Shown: positions 13,667 through 25,925 of the stretch, piece after piece
How positions within the stretch are numbered: position 1 is the stretch's first letter
How the letters are laid out: every line of letters starts with the position of its first letter
Assembly (NCBI GenBank): GCA_049724395.1
Contig: JAUGWO010000042.1
Location: 62,001-126,000, forward strand
Source: Spongospora subterranea f. sp. subterranea
Lineage: Eukaryota; Endomyxa: Phytomyxea; Phytomyxea; Plasmodiophorida
Direction: 5' to 3'
DNA: 64,000 nucleotides
The notes under the pieces: model-generated
What the model was told of the DNA's origin: nothing
Database searches by the model: none
Seen by the model: only the letters and a program-made list of their open reading frames with translations
Made by a program: the position numbers and the translations under genes

Positions 13667-14733
13667 ATGCAATCAGCTATACTCAAAAAAACGTCAATAT
13701 TCGAAAAGTTGACAGATTCGTCCCAATAGTACGTTGCTTTAATAGTCCAGAACTCGAGATCGCCCAATCAATCAAGTTTGCTATAGCACTGGTTCTCATC
13801 AGCATCGCTTTGATGCTTCAGGCAGAGGAAGAGGTCTTGCGGGTCGCGACCGTATTGTAAAGGGGATTGGAACTGTCGATGCGCCATGTAAAACCGCCGC
13901 GATTCGAAACTCTGTTTTGTTCACGTTGTGCCCTAGATGTAAATGGGACAGCAATTCGCGACCTCTCCCAGATCACCAGAACAAACCTTCGCGACAGACA
14001 ATCACTCAGACCCAAATCTGCAATTCCTTCATCGGTTCGTCAGGCAAAGCATCGCCGTTGTCATGAGCAGTCGTGTACGAGTACTTGTTCACCAATCTCA
14101 AAGCATGGATATTGTAGTTATCATATGTGGCAGGTGAGGTTGCCATTTATGGTTTTTACTGTGCTTACCCGTCGTCAGGAGAACGAGGCAGCACCATTTC
14201 CGACAAATTCAAGGTGTATTCCTCAAAGCGGTCAAGGAAGTCGACCATCAATGTCTGGTCTGATTCGTTCTCGTAGCCTTGTACAAATAAAACCTAAAGA
14301 TGGAACGTCCCGATCAAATGATGAGCCACAAGTCACGATGGAGAGGGTGCTCTCAAGAAAAAACATCAGCGATTCAGTACCTTCTGATTATGGAAAGTGC
14401 CATGTGAAAGAATGTTTTGGAAATGCGTTTACAACAGGATATTGTTCATATCACAGCCATCAATTCCAGGATATTAAGGAACCAGCGGATTCTTTCAGTA
14501 ACGACCCGCTTGACCAGGAATCTGGAGCTGCCAACTCAAACGGTCAAGCTGACCGAGTTTTATCTCGTTTAACCGATCCAAGACTATACACAGGATCACA
14601 TCAGCATCGGTTTGATAAATTCGGAAGAGGCAGAGGTTTGAATGGACGAGAATCGATCCCAAAGGGAGGTGCAGGATTTGGTATTTATCATGGCGGGCAA
14701 ATTAACGATATCAGTCAAATCATGCGACTTTGA
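13667..14733 (+). CDS. Protein with two p25-alpha (TPPP-type) C-terminal repeats
   Basis: Exons 13667-13728, 13787-13887, 13937-14133 and 14179-14733 (introns 58, 49 and 45 nt) give 304 aa. Two copies of the p25-alpha C-terminal signature are visible: residues 12-70 (KLTDSSQYTGSHQHRFDASG, GRGLAGRDRIVKG, then YVNGTAIRDLSQITR) and the last 60 residues (RLTDPRLYTGSHQHRFDKFG, GRGLNGRES, YHGGQINDISQIMRL). Between them lie two Cys/His units of the form C-x4-C-x(6-8)-GYCSYH, near residues 100-120 and 180-200, which may bind metal. p25-alpha proteins (TPPP) bind microtubules and track with flagella. The double repeat with intervening Cys/His units is unusual. Confidence 0.8.
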
Positions 14734-14799
14734 CCATATTGAATATAAACAAAAAATATACATTTATCGAATTGATCATTATCTCGGCAAGCGACCATT

Positions 14800-15795
14800 T
14801 CATGTGAATCTACACCTATTACGTGGCGTTAAATCTTGGTTAATTTTCTGCTGTACAGCTTTCAGAAGCTTTGATGCTAGTAACACAGAGGGCATGAAAA
14901 TCGGTAGGCCATCACGTGGAAAATTGGCTGGTCTTGGTGTTGGCGCGATAATCGCCAGTATGATGAAACATGGAAATATAAACGCTATAAAGCCATGTGT
15001 GATGAAGCTTGGCCAAATAACAGTTACAAACATAGCCGGGAACCCAAATCCAAGAAAGTAAGGCCACCTCCTGCCACCGAAAGGGGTCACTTATTATTTT
15101 GTTTTACAAAACCGATGATTACCTTTGAAAAAAGGTAACCCGCGACTCTATGCTCCATCCTTGTAGAGTCCATTTATATTCCCACATGTAAAATGAATAC
15201 AGCCAGGTTAGAGCAATTAGCCAAATGAAGCGGCCAAGCATTGGAAGGAATGAAAGCAATAACACCACTGAAAATACACATCCCAGTAATAATACTCGAA
15301 AAGCTTCATTGGCGAACGAATTTAGGGAGGTTCCAGGTTTGACTGCTGGCACCCCTCGTATGGCGAAAACCATTTCTGCAATCGATTGATACCAAATCGA
15401 ATTAAACAGGAAGCTCAGGTAGTAGACAGGCCATATCCAGAACTGTTGAAACATATTAAAGATCAGAACAGATCTAAAAAGTATAGGCTTACGATGCAAT
15501 AGAATTTTTCGATTAGGGGGATGATGAAACCTCCCGATGGCACTTGACCCAATCCACCCCGAATGATTGGCATTATTAGGTTATCCATTAGCATTATCGA
15601 TCCGACAAATATCAGAATGTTCAGCGCAGCGCATTGCAGCATATTTTTCCTAACAGTTCGTGATACAAACAGAAATATAGCAACATTATGGAATGACAGG
15701 GCATCGATCAGGCCTGAAACAAAGGATTTCTGGACTGGGACATGTTGCAATGTGGTGTCGCCGTTATCCATGCTGCAAAGCAATGGGAACAGCAA
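14800..15795 (-). CDS. EI24: EI24-like ER membrane protein
   Basis: Polytopic ER protein related to EI24/PIG8/EPG-4, linked to autophagy and importin binding in animals. Exons 15493-15795, 15123-15442 and 14800-15070 (introns 50 and 52 nt) give 297 aa with about six hydrophobic spans. Family stretches: FWIWPVYYLSFLFNSIWYQS, YSFYMWEYKWTLQGWS and RRWPYFLGFGFPAMFVT, in the order seen in human EI24 (LWVLP..., LYSLYCFEYRW..., NWPYYFGFGLP). A downstream in-frame Met (MDNGDTTLQHVP) is an alternative start. The stop is 66 bp from the convergent p25-alpha stop. Confidence 0.85.
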
Positions 15796-16450
15796 TCACC
15801 GAATGTCCAAGTTATGGGCTGGCCGCTGCAGCTATTGACGTGTTTCGACCGATGACAATTCCAGGGCGGTCATTCAATTTGTCATTTCTTAAGCCACTTT
15901 AAGTGGTCAGATGAGGTTGACAGTACCGTACAAATGGTGCGCTCTGTCAGATGTGTAACTTATCACAAGTGGCCGATATGACTCTGCGCAGCCACAACTG
16001 CACAATTAGGGTGAGGGGAATAATCATCAAGAACATCTATTGGCGAACCGTCGTCCTTTGGAACTCAAAGACCATGTATTCGCTCGCCAATGGCATGATA
16101 ACATCTCATTGGTGCCGATTCGAATTTTCATCAACCAAAAAAAATCAATAGTGGAGAAAGCTCGTCTGGAAGCCGGTTGATGATCAAACTGCGTCTTGAG
16201 CTGACCATGAACAGATCAGTAGTTTATTTCTCAGCAATGTCGATTTCCATAAATTGGTGAAAAGTAGGAAGTTGAAAGGATGGGGAGGAGAACGAAAGGG
16301 TAAAGACAGTGCGGAGAATGACTAAGGCGTATTGATATGTACATCCGAACCGGACTGTCATTATTCCATATTCGAGGGTGTTGTCGCCAACAGTCCAGTC
16401 GTCAAATTTCTCTTCAGCTCCGTTTTCGCTCATTATCGTCGTCTGAAGCC
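15796..16450. other. Interval upstream of TPI
   Basis: No gene was recognised between the divergent EI24 and TPI starts. The last 114 bases (16337-16450) are open in the TPI frame and may encode a leader peptide (see TPI). The short plus frames at 15563-16151 look like chance reading. Confidence 0.5.
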
Positions 16451-17541
<1,091 letters not shown>

Positions 17542-18016
17542 TTGTGTTTGTGTTGTACCGATCTATGCAATTAATACATGCAGTAAATGGGTATTATTGG
17601 ATTTTTCAAACATGTACTGTAACTTGCCATATATGCAATATCATCTTGATGTTCATTTGTTTCATTATCAGTTTGATTTCATCTTTGTTTCGCTTGTCGT
17701 GCTTGAACTTTCCACATTACCTTTATCCATGCTCCACGATGTTATCTACGTTGGACTCCTTCCCGATGTTAAATCAAGGCGTAATCGGCGGTTGACCATA
17801 GCTTAAAACTAAAGCTCACGTGTTGCCGAGAGAGCGGCTGTCGGATCCACTTTTTTGGAATATTTTCTCTAGGTTTGATGACGCCTCTCAACCGGTGATC
17901 GTCTGCACAACCTACCACCACCTACCACAGCTGCAGTAATGTACACACACCCTTCGCCTTACGGTATATTATCGCCTTCAACTTGACCGGCTTTATCATT
18001 TCTGACAGAGTACGAC

Positions 18017-19000
18017 ATGGCAGAGAGAGCTGCAGAGCTGGTCGCGGAAGCGCACCAGAAAATGAAGCCTGGGTTTTTAGGCTTATTCAAAAAAGTTGAC
18101 GAAGGTGCCGAGCTATTCGAAAAAGCTGCCGGCCAATATAAACTCGCCAAACTACGTGTGTATTTTCTGAACTTTTGAATCTCGGTCATCTGATGCATTT
18201 GCCAATAGTGAAAGAGGCAGCCGAGACCTATCTTCTTGCAGCCAGTGCATATAAAGAGGCGGATGACTCTACCAAATCAAGGAATTGTTATATCGACGCA
18301 GCAAAATGCTACAAAAAGACATCGCCAAGTGAGGCAATTCGATTGTTTAAAATCGCTACTATCATGCACACAGAAGCAAACCAACTTGCTTCAGCTGCCA
18401 AAATATATAAAGAGATAGGAGAGCTTTGTGAAGAAGAACATGATGTCAAGGGCGCAATTGAGGCTTATTCTCAGGCCGCTGATTGTTATACGGCTGAAGA
18501 TCAGACTACTTCTGGAAATCAATGTCTTATTCTGGTCGCAAATCTTTCTGCCACGGTTGAAGATTACCGCCGCGCGATTGTTATATACGAAGATGTTGCA
18601 ACTGCGTCGCTTGATAATAAGCTGCTGCAGTGGTCAGCGAAAACATATTATTTCCAAGCAATCCTTTGCCACCTGGCATTATCTGCGTCTGGGAGCTCAG
18701 GTCTATCTGGTGCCGATGAAGCTATAACACGCTATAAGAACGCGTATGCTGCGTTTGAAACGAGCCGGGAATGCAAGTTTTGCGAGCAGTTATGTGAAGC
18801 AATCGCTCAAGGCGATATTGAAAAGTTTCAAGACGCCGTATTCGATGTAAGGGTCTGTTAGATGCATAGTTTGAAAACTGACAGGTATGTAGTTTGACAA
18901 CATAAGTAAGCTGGATGCATGGAAAACGAGCATTTTATTGCAGATCAAGAAATCCATTCACAAAGCTACATCGGAAGTAGGAGACGTTGACCTCACTTAG
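18017..19000 (+). CDS. SEC17: Alpha-SNAP (NSF attachment protein)
   Basis: Adaptor that binds SNARE complexes and recruits NSF/Sec18 for their disassembly after membrane fusion. Exons 18017-18155, 18209-18846 and 18893-19000 (introns 53 and 46 nt) give 294 aa, the family length. Seen: the N-terminal LVAEAHQKMKPGFLGLF, the TPR-like helical pairs (AAKCYKKTSPSEAIRLFKIA, AAKIYKEIGELCEEE, SQAADCYTAEDQ, LLQWSAKTYYFQAILCHLA) and the C-terminal LDAWKTSILLQIKKSI that activates NSF. The first donor is the upstream GTGTGT, which alone keeps phase and the KLLKEAAE alignment. Confidence 0.95.
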
Positions 19001-19151
19001 TTATAATTTATCACTTCATATCACCATATTTACCATCAAAAACGGCCTCATAAGAAAATACACCGTCTGTTTTTCTTCGGTACAGTACAACCAAGGGGTT
19101 GCGCGCATAGTATATTAAGCTGTGAATAGTTGTATATCGGTGTTCGCCAAA

Positions 19152-20008
19152 ATGAAAACTACAATGACGTGTCTTCTGACATTTTTATTTGTTCTGGCTG
19201 CGGGATGTAGTTCTGAATCCATATTCCATACAAAAAAGCTGCTTGGTTTAGTGGCTAATCAGGTCCTCAAATGGCGAGTCGAAGCAACCCGTTCAGTGGA
19301 CACTGGGAATCCTCAACTGGGTTTGAAAACCCTATTTGATTTGTCTGCAACGCTGGCTGATGGAAAAATAGTAGAACTAAGTGACTATGGAGGACAGGTG
19401 AGTACCATAATCGCAATAACTGGAAATAAATAACTGTTTTGAAGGTTGTCTTGATAATAAATGTCGCAAGTGAGTGCGGTTTTACTGACACATCTTACAA
19501 AAATCTAGTTCGTCTACATGAAAAATACGGCGAACAAGGTAATTTGAATAAATCAATTTCATAATCTGAACAAGGAAAAGGATTCACTATATTTGCATTT
19601 CCATGTAACCAGTTCGGCGCGCAAGAACCCAATCCTAGTCATGTTGTTCAAGAATATATTCAAAGCCAGTATCAGGGTAGTTTTCCAGTATTTTCAAAAG
19701 TAGAGCTACCAGTTTGAATGAATTCTATCAAATGACCGGGTTGATGTAGGCTGACGTGAATGGAGCGAAAACCGGGGAAATTTTTAGGGTCTTGAAATCG
19801 TACTTCCCTGGAGATGTAATATGGAATTTTCACGGAATCGTATGTGTACTACACGGCACGATTAAGAAGTTGACCGATTGTGGTTCCATAGTGGCTTGTT
19901 AACAGACTTGGCATACCAATAGCCAGATTTGACGACCCGGATTACGATGCTATTGAGAGCCAGATCGTGGACGAGCTTTCTTCCCATGCTCGCAAAGGAG
20001 AACTGTAA
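19152..20008 (+). CDS. Secreted glutathione peroxidase (Cys type)
   Basis: Thiol peroxidase of the GPx/GPX4-like family that reduces hydrogen or lipid peroxides. Exons 19152-19397, 19445-19538, 19581-19699, 19750-19839 and 19892-20008 (introns 47, 42, 50 and 52 nt) give 221 aa. A signal peptide (MKTTMTCLLTFLFVLAAGC) precedes LSDYGGQVVLIINVASECGF, where the peroxidatic residue is an ordinary cysteine, not selenocysteine. The second-site motif FAFPCNQFGAQEPN supplies Gln and a likely resolving Cys, and WNF follows near residue 165. The leader ends in LAAGC; it implies export, with a lipobox-like look that is probably coincidental in a eukaryote. A Met ten codons upstream is open but would place residues before the leader. 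Confidence 0.9.
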
Positions 20009-20269
20009 TACACATTGCTCTTTGCTTACCGATGTCATCGGCAAACCGCATGCGAGCGTCAGAAAACACAGGAAAGCAGTGTTCACATGTGCAACCCTTC
20101 ACCAGTAACTAATGTACAATTGTACATTACCGTGTTGGCCAAGACCGACATAGGGTTCCGCCGTTCTCCACCCGATAGACCTGAGAAGAGGCAGTGGCCC
20201 ATTATCATTGCTCTTGATAATCAATCCACACTTTTGATTATTATCAGCGAGTTAAATTCCCTCTTCAAC

Positions 20270-21816
20270 ATGTCGCGGTTCCCAGCCAAGGTTCCAAACG
20301 CATTGTCATCGCTGCCTCCCGTTCCTTCGTTCAAGGGTGGCCACGTAGACACTCCGGCCGAGCCCTCCCGTACTCAGGCCAGAACGTTTTCTTCTCCACA
20401 ACGTCTGAAGGTTAAAATTTTATCTCGTTAGTTGCAATCCCATAATGACGTGATGGTGAAGGTTCAAGCGGCGGCAGAGAAAGTTCAGAATTTGCAGCAG
20501 CGCTTGAAAGCGTCTGCCAATGAAAAAGAGCTTCAGTTAACGGCTGTGGAAAAAATCCTCTCAGGAGAGAGCTCGAGCAACACAGAGGAAGCTGAAGATG
20601 CGTTACTGCAGGCGCTCAGCGGTTTAGCTGGCCCAACGCTCCGAAAACGCTCAGATATATGGTGCCGTTTGTCATCTCTGGCTCAGAGAAAAGGGCAACT
20701 GGAACGTGCGGCGTCATATCTGCAACAGGTGCGTTGAAAGAGCTTGCAATTGTCTGGAAAGTAACCAACTTGTTTTAGGCAACAATCTTCAAGGCCCAAC
20801 CAGTTGATGCCATCAATCAGGCATTGAAAAACCTGTACCTTGAATGTGGCGGCACCATCAGTGATCTGCTAGTTCCACCCGATAACAACACTTCGCAGCT
20901 TGAACCCAGGGAGGCGACCCCGGTTTTAACGCCAATCACGAAGAAGCTGCAATCAAAGCTGCGCCACGAAGATGATTCAGAAGCAACGAATGACGATCGC
21001 TGCCAAACCAATTTTGGAACTCCACGTGCTGGGAAATTATCACTGCTCAAACAGATTCCAAGCCAGCGTTATGAAGAGCAGGATACCCCGTCACCAACGT
21101 CAGTGCCTATTGTTCAACTTTCAGCGATGCTTGAAAAAGCATACATTGAGCAACCGCCTCTGCCAATCGTTACAAAATTTGTGAAGCAAGAGACCTCATT
21201 CAATTGCGAACAACAGAATACTGATCAGTATGCCATTCGCCGATTGAATGACCATGATTCTGTTCCCTCCTTAGCTCGTGATATCGATGATATTCTTGAC
21301 GATTTCGTTGCTCCATCCACTGCCTTCAGCAATGCTCAATCATTGAATTCGCAAACAAAACAGCCGGCAACACAACCAAGCTACCGTGCAGTTCGGATCA
21401 AGCCAGAGCATGCAATTACACCGATTACAGAGTTGACACAGCAGCTTGAAGGGAAATTAGCTTTCCCAATCTCTCAATCCGACATCGCTTCATCATCGAA
21501 ACCGAAGCCGACTGGAACTGCAATCGTTATTGAAAATGTTGGCAGGGGAGGTCGCCTCGATGTCGCTTCTCCAGTAAGAAGAACATTTCGACGGCTGGAT
21601 CACGGGCAAACTGCAGAGGAAGCTGATGCGGTTTTAGCTGAATGCCAATACGAGTTTAAGCCTAACGTTCATTTAACGCCATTGCGTCCTGCAAAAGTAC
21701 AAACTATTCAACGCGAAAATGTTGATCCATTGGATGATGGGGCACCTATGGTCAATAAAGACTTGACAAGCGTTCGACGGTCGCGGCGATTAAGTGAGAA
21801 ACAGACACTTCATTGA
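20270..21816 (+). CDS. Unrecognised basic protein with helical N-terminal domain
   Basis: The main body is exon 20432-20728 and exon 20779-21816, split by a 50-nt intron. The first part is helical (VQAAAEKVQNLQQRLKASAN, AQRKGQLERAASYLQQA), like a TPR or coiled coil. The rest is disordered, Ser/Pro/Thr-rich with a basic end (SVRRSRRLSEKQ). The 5' end is uncertain: ATG at 20270 opens a frame that reaches a TAG at 20431, so either an 88-nt intron from about 20344, a 21-nt one from 20411, or a start at the internal ATG near 20453 (MVKVQAAAEK) is needed. Nuclear or cytoskeletal scaffold roles are possible; no family was recognised. Confidence 0.55.
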
Positions 21817-21856
21817 ATTGAATTTCTCAATAAAACCGCCTCGAACTTTATTCGTG

Positions 21857-23060
21857 TTAATTTTGAGCTGTCATGGGTAAAAACTGAATTGTCTTCACAA
21901 TGTATTTGTTCCGGCGAATATTTACGCTGTCCAAGCCCCACTCGATTTCCTCCCAATCGATATCCCTTTGTACAACTTCGGCACACTCATCGGGGATTGG
22001 AACTCTCCTATTCGAGCTTTCGAGATACTTGACGCATCGAGACCACCGGTATAAATCATGATGGCCATCATCTCCATCATGCATAAGTTCATACTGAACT
22101 CCATCTGCATTGAGATAAAGTACTTCTCGACGTAATCGAGTACTGCAACAGGATTGTCAAAATCAAACTACTACGAGAAACCCTCCTGACCTAGTCCATC
22201 GATCTGGACTCATCCCTCGATCAGAGACCAGCCCAAGACAATATTTTAGACAAGGTTCGTTCCAGGAGTTAAACATAATCGTGATATCAGGGGCAAACCT
22301 AACAGAAGCTAAACACACACCGTATGCAAAATGTCCCTGATTACCTGCGCTTGGCATATGGACGACGGGTAGGCCCTGCACCAGCAACGCTCTTTGGCAC
22401 TTTGAGTTGATTCCCTGGCGATCGCGGGTCTAATTTATCAGCATGCTGGAGATGACAAGTACAGTCAGATAAATCATGGGAGCCGGGGGCACTGGAGCTT
22501 ACAATGATCGGTGCAGTTTTAAGCATTTGTAAACATGTTTTATGATAACGTGGTATCCAATTCCTGGATTGCAATTTATATCGAAATTGCCCGATGAAAT
22601 CGCTTTGCGGTGGCAAGACCCGAAAAAAAGCGGATATCCCTGGAGATTTAATGGAAATGGTTGGCCTCAACAAGACCTTTCCTGTGTGTTGACAAATGGC
22701 GACCACGTCAGAATCATCGGTATAAATATCAGTTCCCCAGATCTGCCGAGTGGAGACTTCCTTGTTGCGAGTAGTTAGATGTTTGGCAGCGATGCGAACT
22801 TCGATGACGTGATTCACATATTTTCCCAGTTTTGGAAGAGCAGTACCAGGAATATAGAGTATAGATGCGACTGGGGGTGCATTATCGTCTGATGGTAGGC
22901 CTTCAGGTTCAGGCTCCATAATCTCGCATTGCGACGTCGAAGCAATTGTGTCAATCTTCCGTCGCTTTGCAGTCGAATTCTCCATATCATCACTGAAAAT
23001 CTCAGGAGAAGGAGCCGGGTTCGGTGGATTCTCCAAGGATTGATAAGCTACCTCTGCCAT
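21857..23060 (-). CDS. RXT3: Rxt3-family subunit of an Rpd3L-type histone deacetylase complex
   Basis: Rxt3 is a subunit of the large Rpd3 histone deacetylase complex in yeasts. Exons 22345-23060, 22191-22298 and 21857-22142 (introns 46 and 48 nt) give 369 aa. The signature block is near residues 90-125: VIEVRIAAKHLTTRNKEV and RQIWGTDIYTDDSDVVAICQ. Further on, DITIMFNSWNEPCLKYCLGL and LYRWSRCVKYLE complete the domain. The N-terminal 80 residues are acidic and disordered with a nuclear signal-like AKRRKID. It is divergently transcribed from the WBP11 gene across about 660 bp. The family is best known from fungi, so it bears on taxonomy. Confidence 0.85.
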
Positions 23061-23210
23061 ATTAGAACCAGCTTATTGACGAGATAATGGAGAATGTGCC
23101 CGAAGTGTATAGTAAACCCTCGCCAATGGTGCAGTATGACCTTGTACACTGTAGATAAGCGGCTAATAGCGCACCGGTAGTGTACATGACGATGACCTAC
23201 ACCTGTTCGG

Positions 23211-23225
23211 CCCCCCCCCCCCCCC
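23211..23225. repeat. Poly-C tract
   Basis: A run of 15 C residues sits in the shared upstream region of the Rxt3 and WBP11 genes. Length in the assembly may be unreliable. No function is claimed. The rest of 23061-23718 shows no other gene. Confidence 0.9.
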
Positions 23226-23718
23226 GTCACTGAATCACTATCGCTGAACAGTTCGAGGATATCTCGCAGTTGACCATGTAAATGAACCTCGGGAGTCGTT
23301 CACACACGTGAATTTGTGACCGAGCTGTGGTTTTGCAAGTGTCATGGTGTGCCTTAACATTTGACTTGATTTCTGATGATCAGTACATACAAAATTGAAA
23401 ATCCGTTTTATCGTGAAATCAGGTCGGAATCTCTGTCAATATTGTGTCTTCATCGTCATCTTCGAAAGCCAATACAGTTGAAAATATGACAACCAAGGCA
23501 TCATCAGTTTTTAACAGAACCCTACATTGCAACCCCGATCGTGTTTGATTCAATTTCAGGATGATTGGTCCGGTGCGGACATTTGTACTGGTTGATCATT
23601 TGGGTGATCGGCGACTGCACAAAGGTCAACGACTTCAATATCGGCGGTGAGATCGGTTGGCCCGAGGGGTGATCATCTGTTATAGCGCAATGGGGAAGGG
23701 AGACAACCCAATGGAGCA

Positions 23719-24639
23719 ATGGAGGTTGGATATTGCTTGGGAATCTGGTCAGGCTCTGTAATTACTCTAGATGCCGTGAATAGGAAGAAGGAGAAGAAGA
23801 AACAACAAAGAAAGAACGTGGAGGATCGTGTCAAGGCACGATCTGCGACGATGATGGCAAAGGATCCCGACAAATTGCTCATGGATATCAAAAGAATTCA
23901 GATGGCGGAAAGACAAGGAACGGCAGATGCGAAAATGATAGCCGTTAAGAAAAGAATGCTCGAGATCCATCATATATCCGATCAGAAACGCGTGTTGGCT
24001 GAAAAACGAAAGGAACTAGAGAAGGGTGTGGTGGTAAAGGGGTTGACTAAGCTACTGGGAAAACCTGTAGCCAAACCCTCGTCATCATCGGCAATAACCC
24101 CAGACGAATCATCGGCGATTCGGCAAGATTATGATGCTACCACACAAGCTGTACCAATGGAGGAGCGAAATGCAGCAACTGTTGACGATGACGGAATACC
24201 AGTTGCCCCTCCAAATCTTGCTCCCCCTCGACCTCATGTTGTTCCTCCTTGGATTCCCACACAGCCGTTGCCCCAACCTCAGTCCATCCCTTATTTTCAC
24301 CAAGGGGTCTTGCCACAAACTGCACCGGTCGTTAGACCATTCCAACCCGCACAGGATCGGCAACATTTTCGTCCGCCGCCAATGCCTCGCCAATCAGCAA
24401 CAATATCTGCACCAGCATCTGTCGCAGGTACAGAGTTCCTCCCAACAAATATGATGTTGGGTTCTCGAAGGCAAGCCGTAGCAAACATCCTTCCTAAACG
24501 CAGAAAACTAGTTCCTGTGCCCAGATCCAACGCCCCCGTACTTGGAGATTTCAGTCAACCTGTTCCCCCTATTACAAGGGCGCCTGTTGAATCAGTTGAA
24601 AGCGCATATGGATCTTTTATGGCCGAGCTTGGCGAATAG
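23719..24639 (+). CDS. WBP11-like splicing factor
   Basis: Proline-rich nuclear protein of the WBP11/Wbp11p family, associated with the spliceosome. The N-terminal block DAVNRKKEKKKQQRKNVED and AKDPDKLLMDIKRIQ matches the family Lys-rich start. A Pro-rich middle (PNLAPPRPHVVPPWIP) follows, and the end has FLPTNMMLGSRRQ then VESAYGSFMAELGE, like the human ending RFVPTALRVRRE...YEAFMKEME. The secure exon runs 23771-24639 from an acceptor CTCTAG. The 5' exon is unresolved: ATGs near 23693 and an upstream one near 23561 both exist, and the displayed frame from 23719 merely stays open. Confidence 0.75.
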   Translation: MEVGYCLGIWSGSVITLDAVNRKKEKKKQQRKNVEDRVKARSATMMAKDPDKLLMDIKRIQMAERQGTADAKMIAVKKRMLEIHHISDQKRVLAEKRKELEKGVVVKGLTKLLGKPVAKPSSSSAITPDESSAIRQDYDATTQAVPMEERNAATVDDDGIPVAPPNLAPPRPHVVPPWIPTQPLPQPQSIPYFHQGVLPQTAPVVRPFQPAQDRQHFRPPPMPRQSATISAPASVAGTEFLPTNMMLGSRRQAVANILPKRRKLVPVPRSNAPVLGDFSQPVPPITRAPVESVESAYGSFMAELGE

Positions 24640-24841
24640 TCGATATATAATATTTTTGCGGTACAATCCTGAAATCGGTGTCACTTAAACTTATCGGAAG
24701 TGCAATCAACGACCGTTTGTAGTGATAAATCATGGTCTCCTATCAGTATGAACATATCATCGATCATTAATTAAATACCTTCCACGGATATTAAACCGGA
24801 TCAGGTCTGTTCTATAATAATTATCTCGTCATCGTACGATC

Positions 24842-25637
24842 ATGCGGATCCTTTGCCTTCACGGTTTTGGTCAGAACGCGTCCAATTTCCAGGGGAAGAC
24901 CGGTGGCCTTCGGTGTTATATATTGGCTGATGATGATCCCTCTCAAATCTAATTTGCTTCTGTACAGTCGTGTGTTGAAGAGATTTGCCGATTTGGAGTA
25001 TATCCAGGCTCCACTTCAATTGACTCCTTCCACCGCAGATCAAACGGGTTCTCATATCACACCGAATTGTCGTGTCAAGGCACTAATTGCTGATTGGTTT
25101 TATTGGCTTAGAAAGCTCCCCAGGCTATACATGGTGGAGATTTGATGCTGAGACCAAGGAATATGAAGGGTGGAAGGTACATTGGGGGTTTTATCCAGCC
25201 ATACTGGCACCTGATAAATTGTCTGATCTATAAAGGATAGCGTCGCCTACATTAGAAATTACATAGTCAACAATGGGCCATTTGATGGCCTGTTTGGATT
25301 TTCACAAGGAGCCTCCATGCTTTATGTTCTTTGCGCCTTGCAACAACAAGAGGTCAATAGCGGTCAACTAGCACAACCATGGCATATGAAATTCGGGATA
25401 TTCTGTGGTGGATTCCTTCCTCGTGATCCTGCTATCCCGCAACTGCCTCAATCCCAGATTATCATCCCGACTCTGCACATTATTGGACAATCTGACGAAA
25501 CAGTTCCTGCAGATAAAAGTGAGGGCCTCGCCCGAATGTTTGCTGATCCAGATATTTATCGCCATCCCGCTGGCCATTTCATACCGACGGTCGTTGAAGC
25601 TGCAGAGCAGTATCGGCAATTTATGAGCAAGCTTTAA
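24842..25637 (+). CDS. FSH1/OVCA2-type serine hydrolase
   Basis: Alpha/beta hydrolase of the family-of-serine-hydrolases group (yeast Fsh1-3, human OVCA2), which cleaves small esters. Exons 24842-24912, 24968-25047, 25112-25176 and 25236-25637 (introns 55, 64 and 59 nt) give 205 aa. Seen: MRILCLHGFGQNASNFQGKT, YTWWRFD, the nucleophile elbow LFGFSQGASM (Ser), the Asp-bearing IIGQSDETVPADKSEG and the catalytic His in HPAGHFIPT. The triad is complete. There is no targeting signal, so it is probably cytosolic. Confidence 0.92.
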
Positions 25638-25925
25638 CCGAACCCCATCTAATTGCCAAACCCCCAATACAGACTATCCTGATTCCTCCTCAAAGCCGTT
25701 TTTTACAGAATTATATTCCCATTTAACTACTTAGGTTAATGAGGTTGGTAGAACTGGGGTTCACCAGATGTGATTGATATCGGTTCCTCATTATATGCGG
25801 CATTTTAAGACCAGGGTTTATTGGCACATTGTCTGCAGGATTGGCAGGCAACACGCCGGCCAACACCATCATTGGCACTCGGCTGGCCTAATCCCCAACG
25901 GTCAATCCAAGCAGGATTGGGGCTC

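Noticed and set aside
14642-15061. 139-codon plus frame downstream of the p25-alpha gene
   Set aside because: It overlaps the conserved C-terminal exon of the minus-strand EI24 gene and has no start or motif of its own.
20411-20431. Candidate ultra-short introns of 21-26 nt (here, near 23748, near 52715 and near 9727)
   Set aside because: Each removes a stop or frame change, but all confirmed introns in the window are 38 nt or longer and most cases have an alternative (internal start, longer intron or sequence error).
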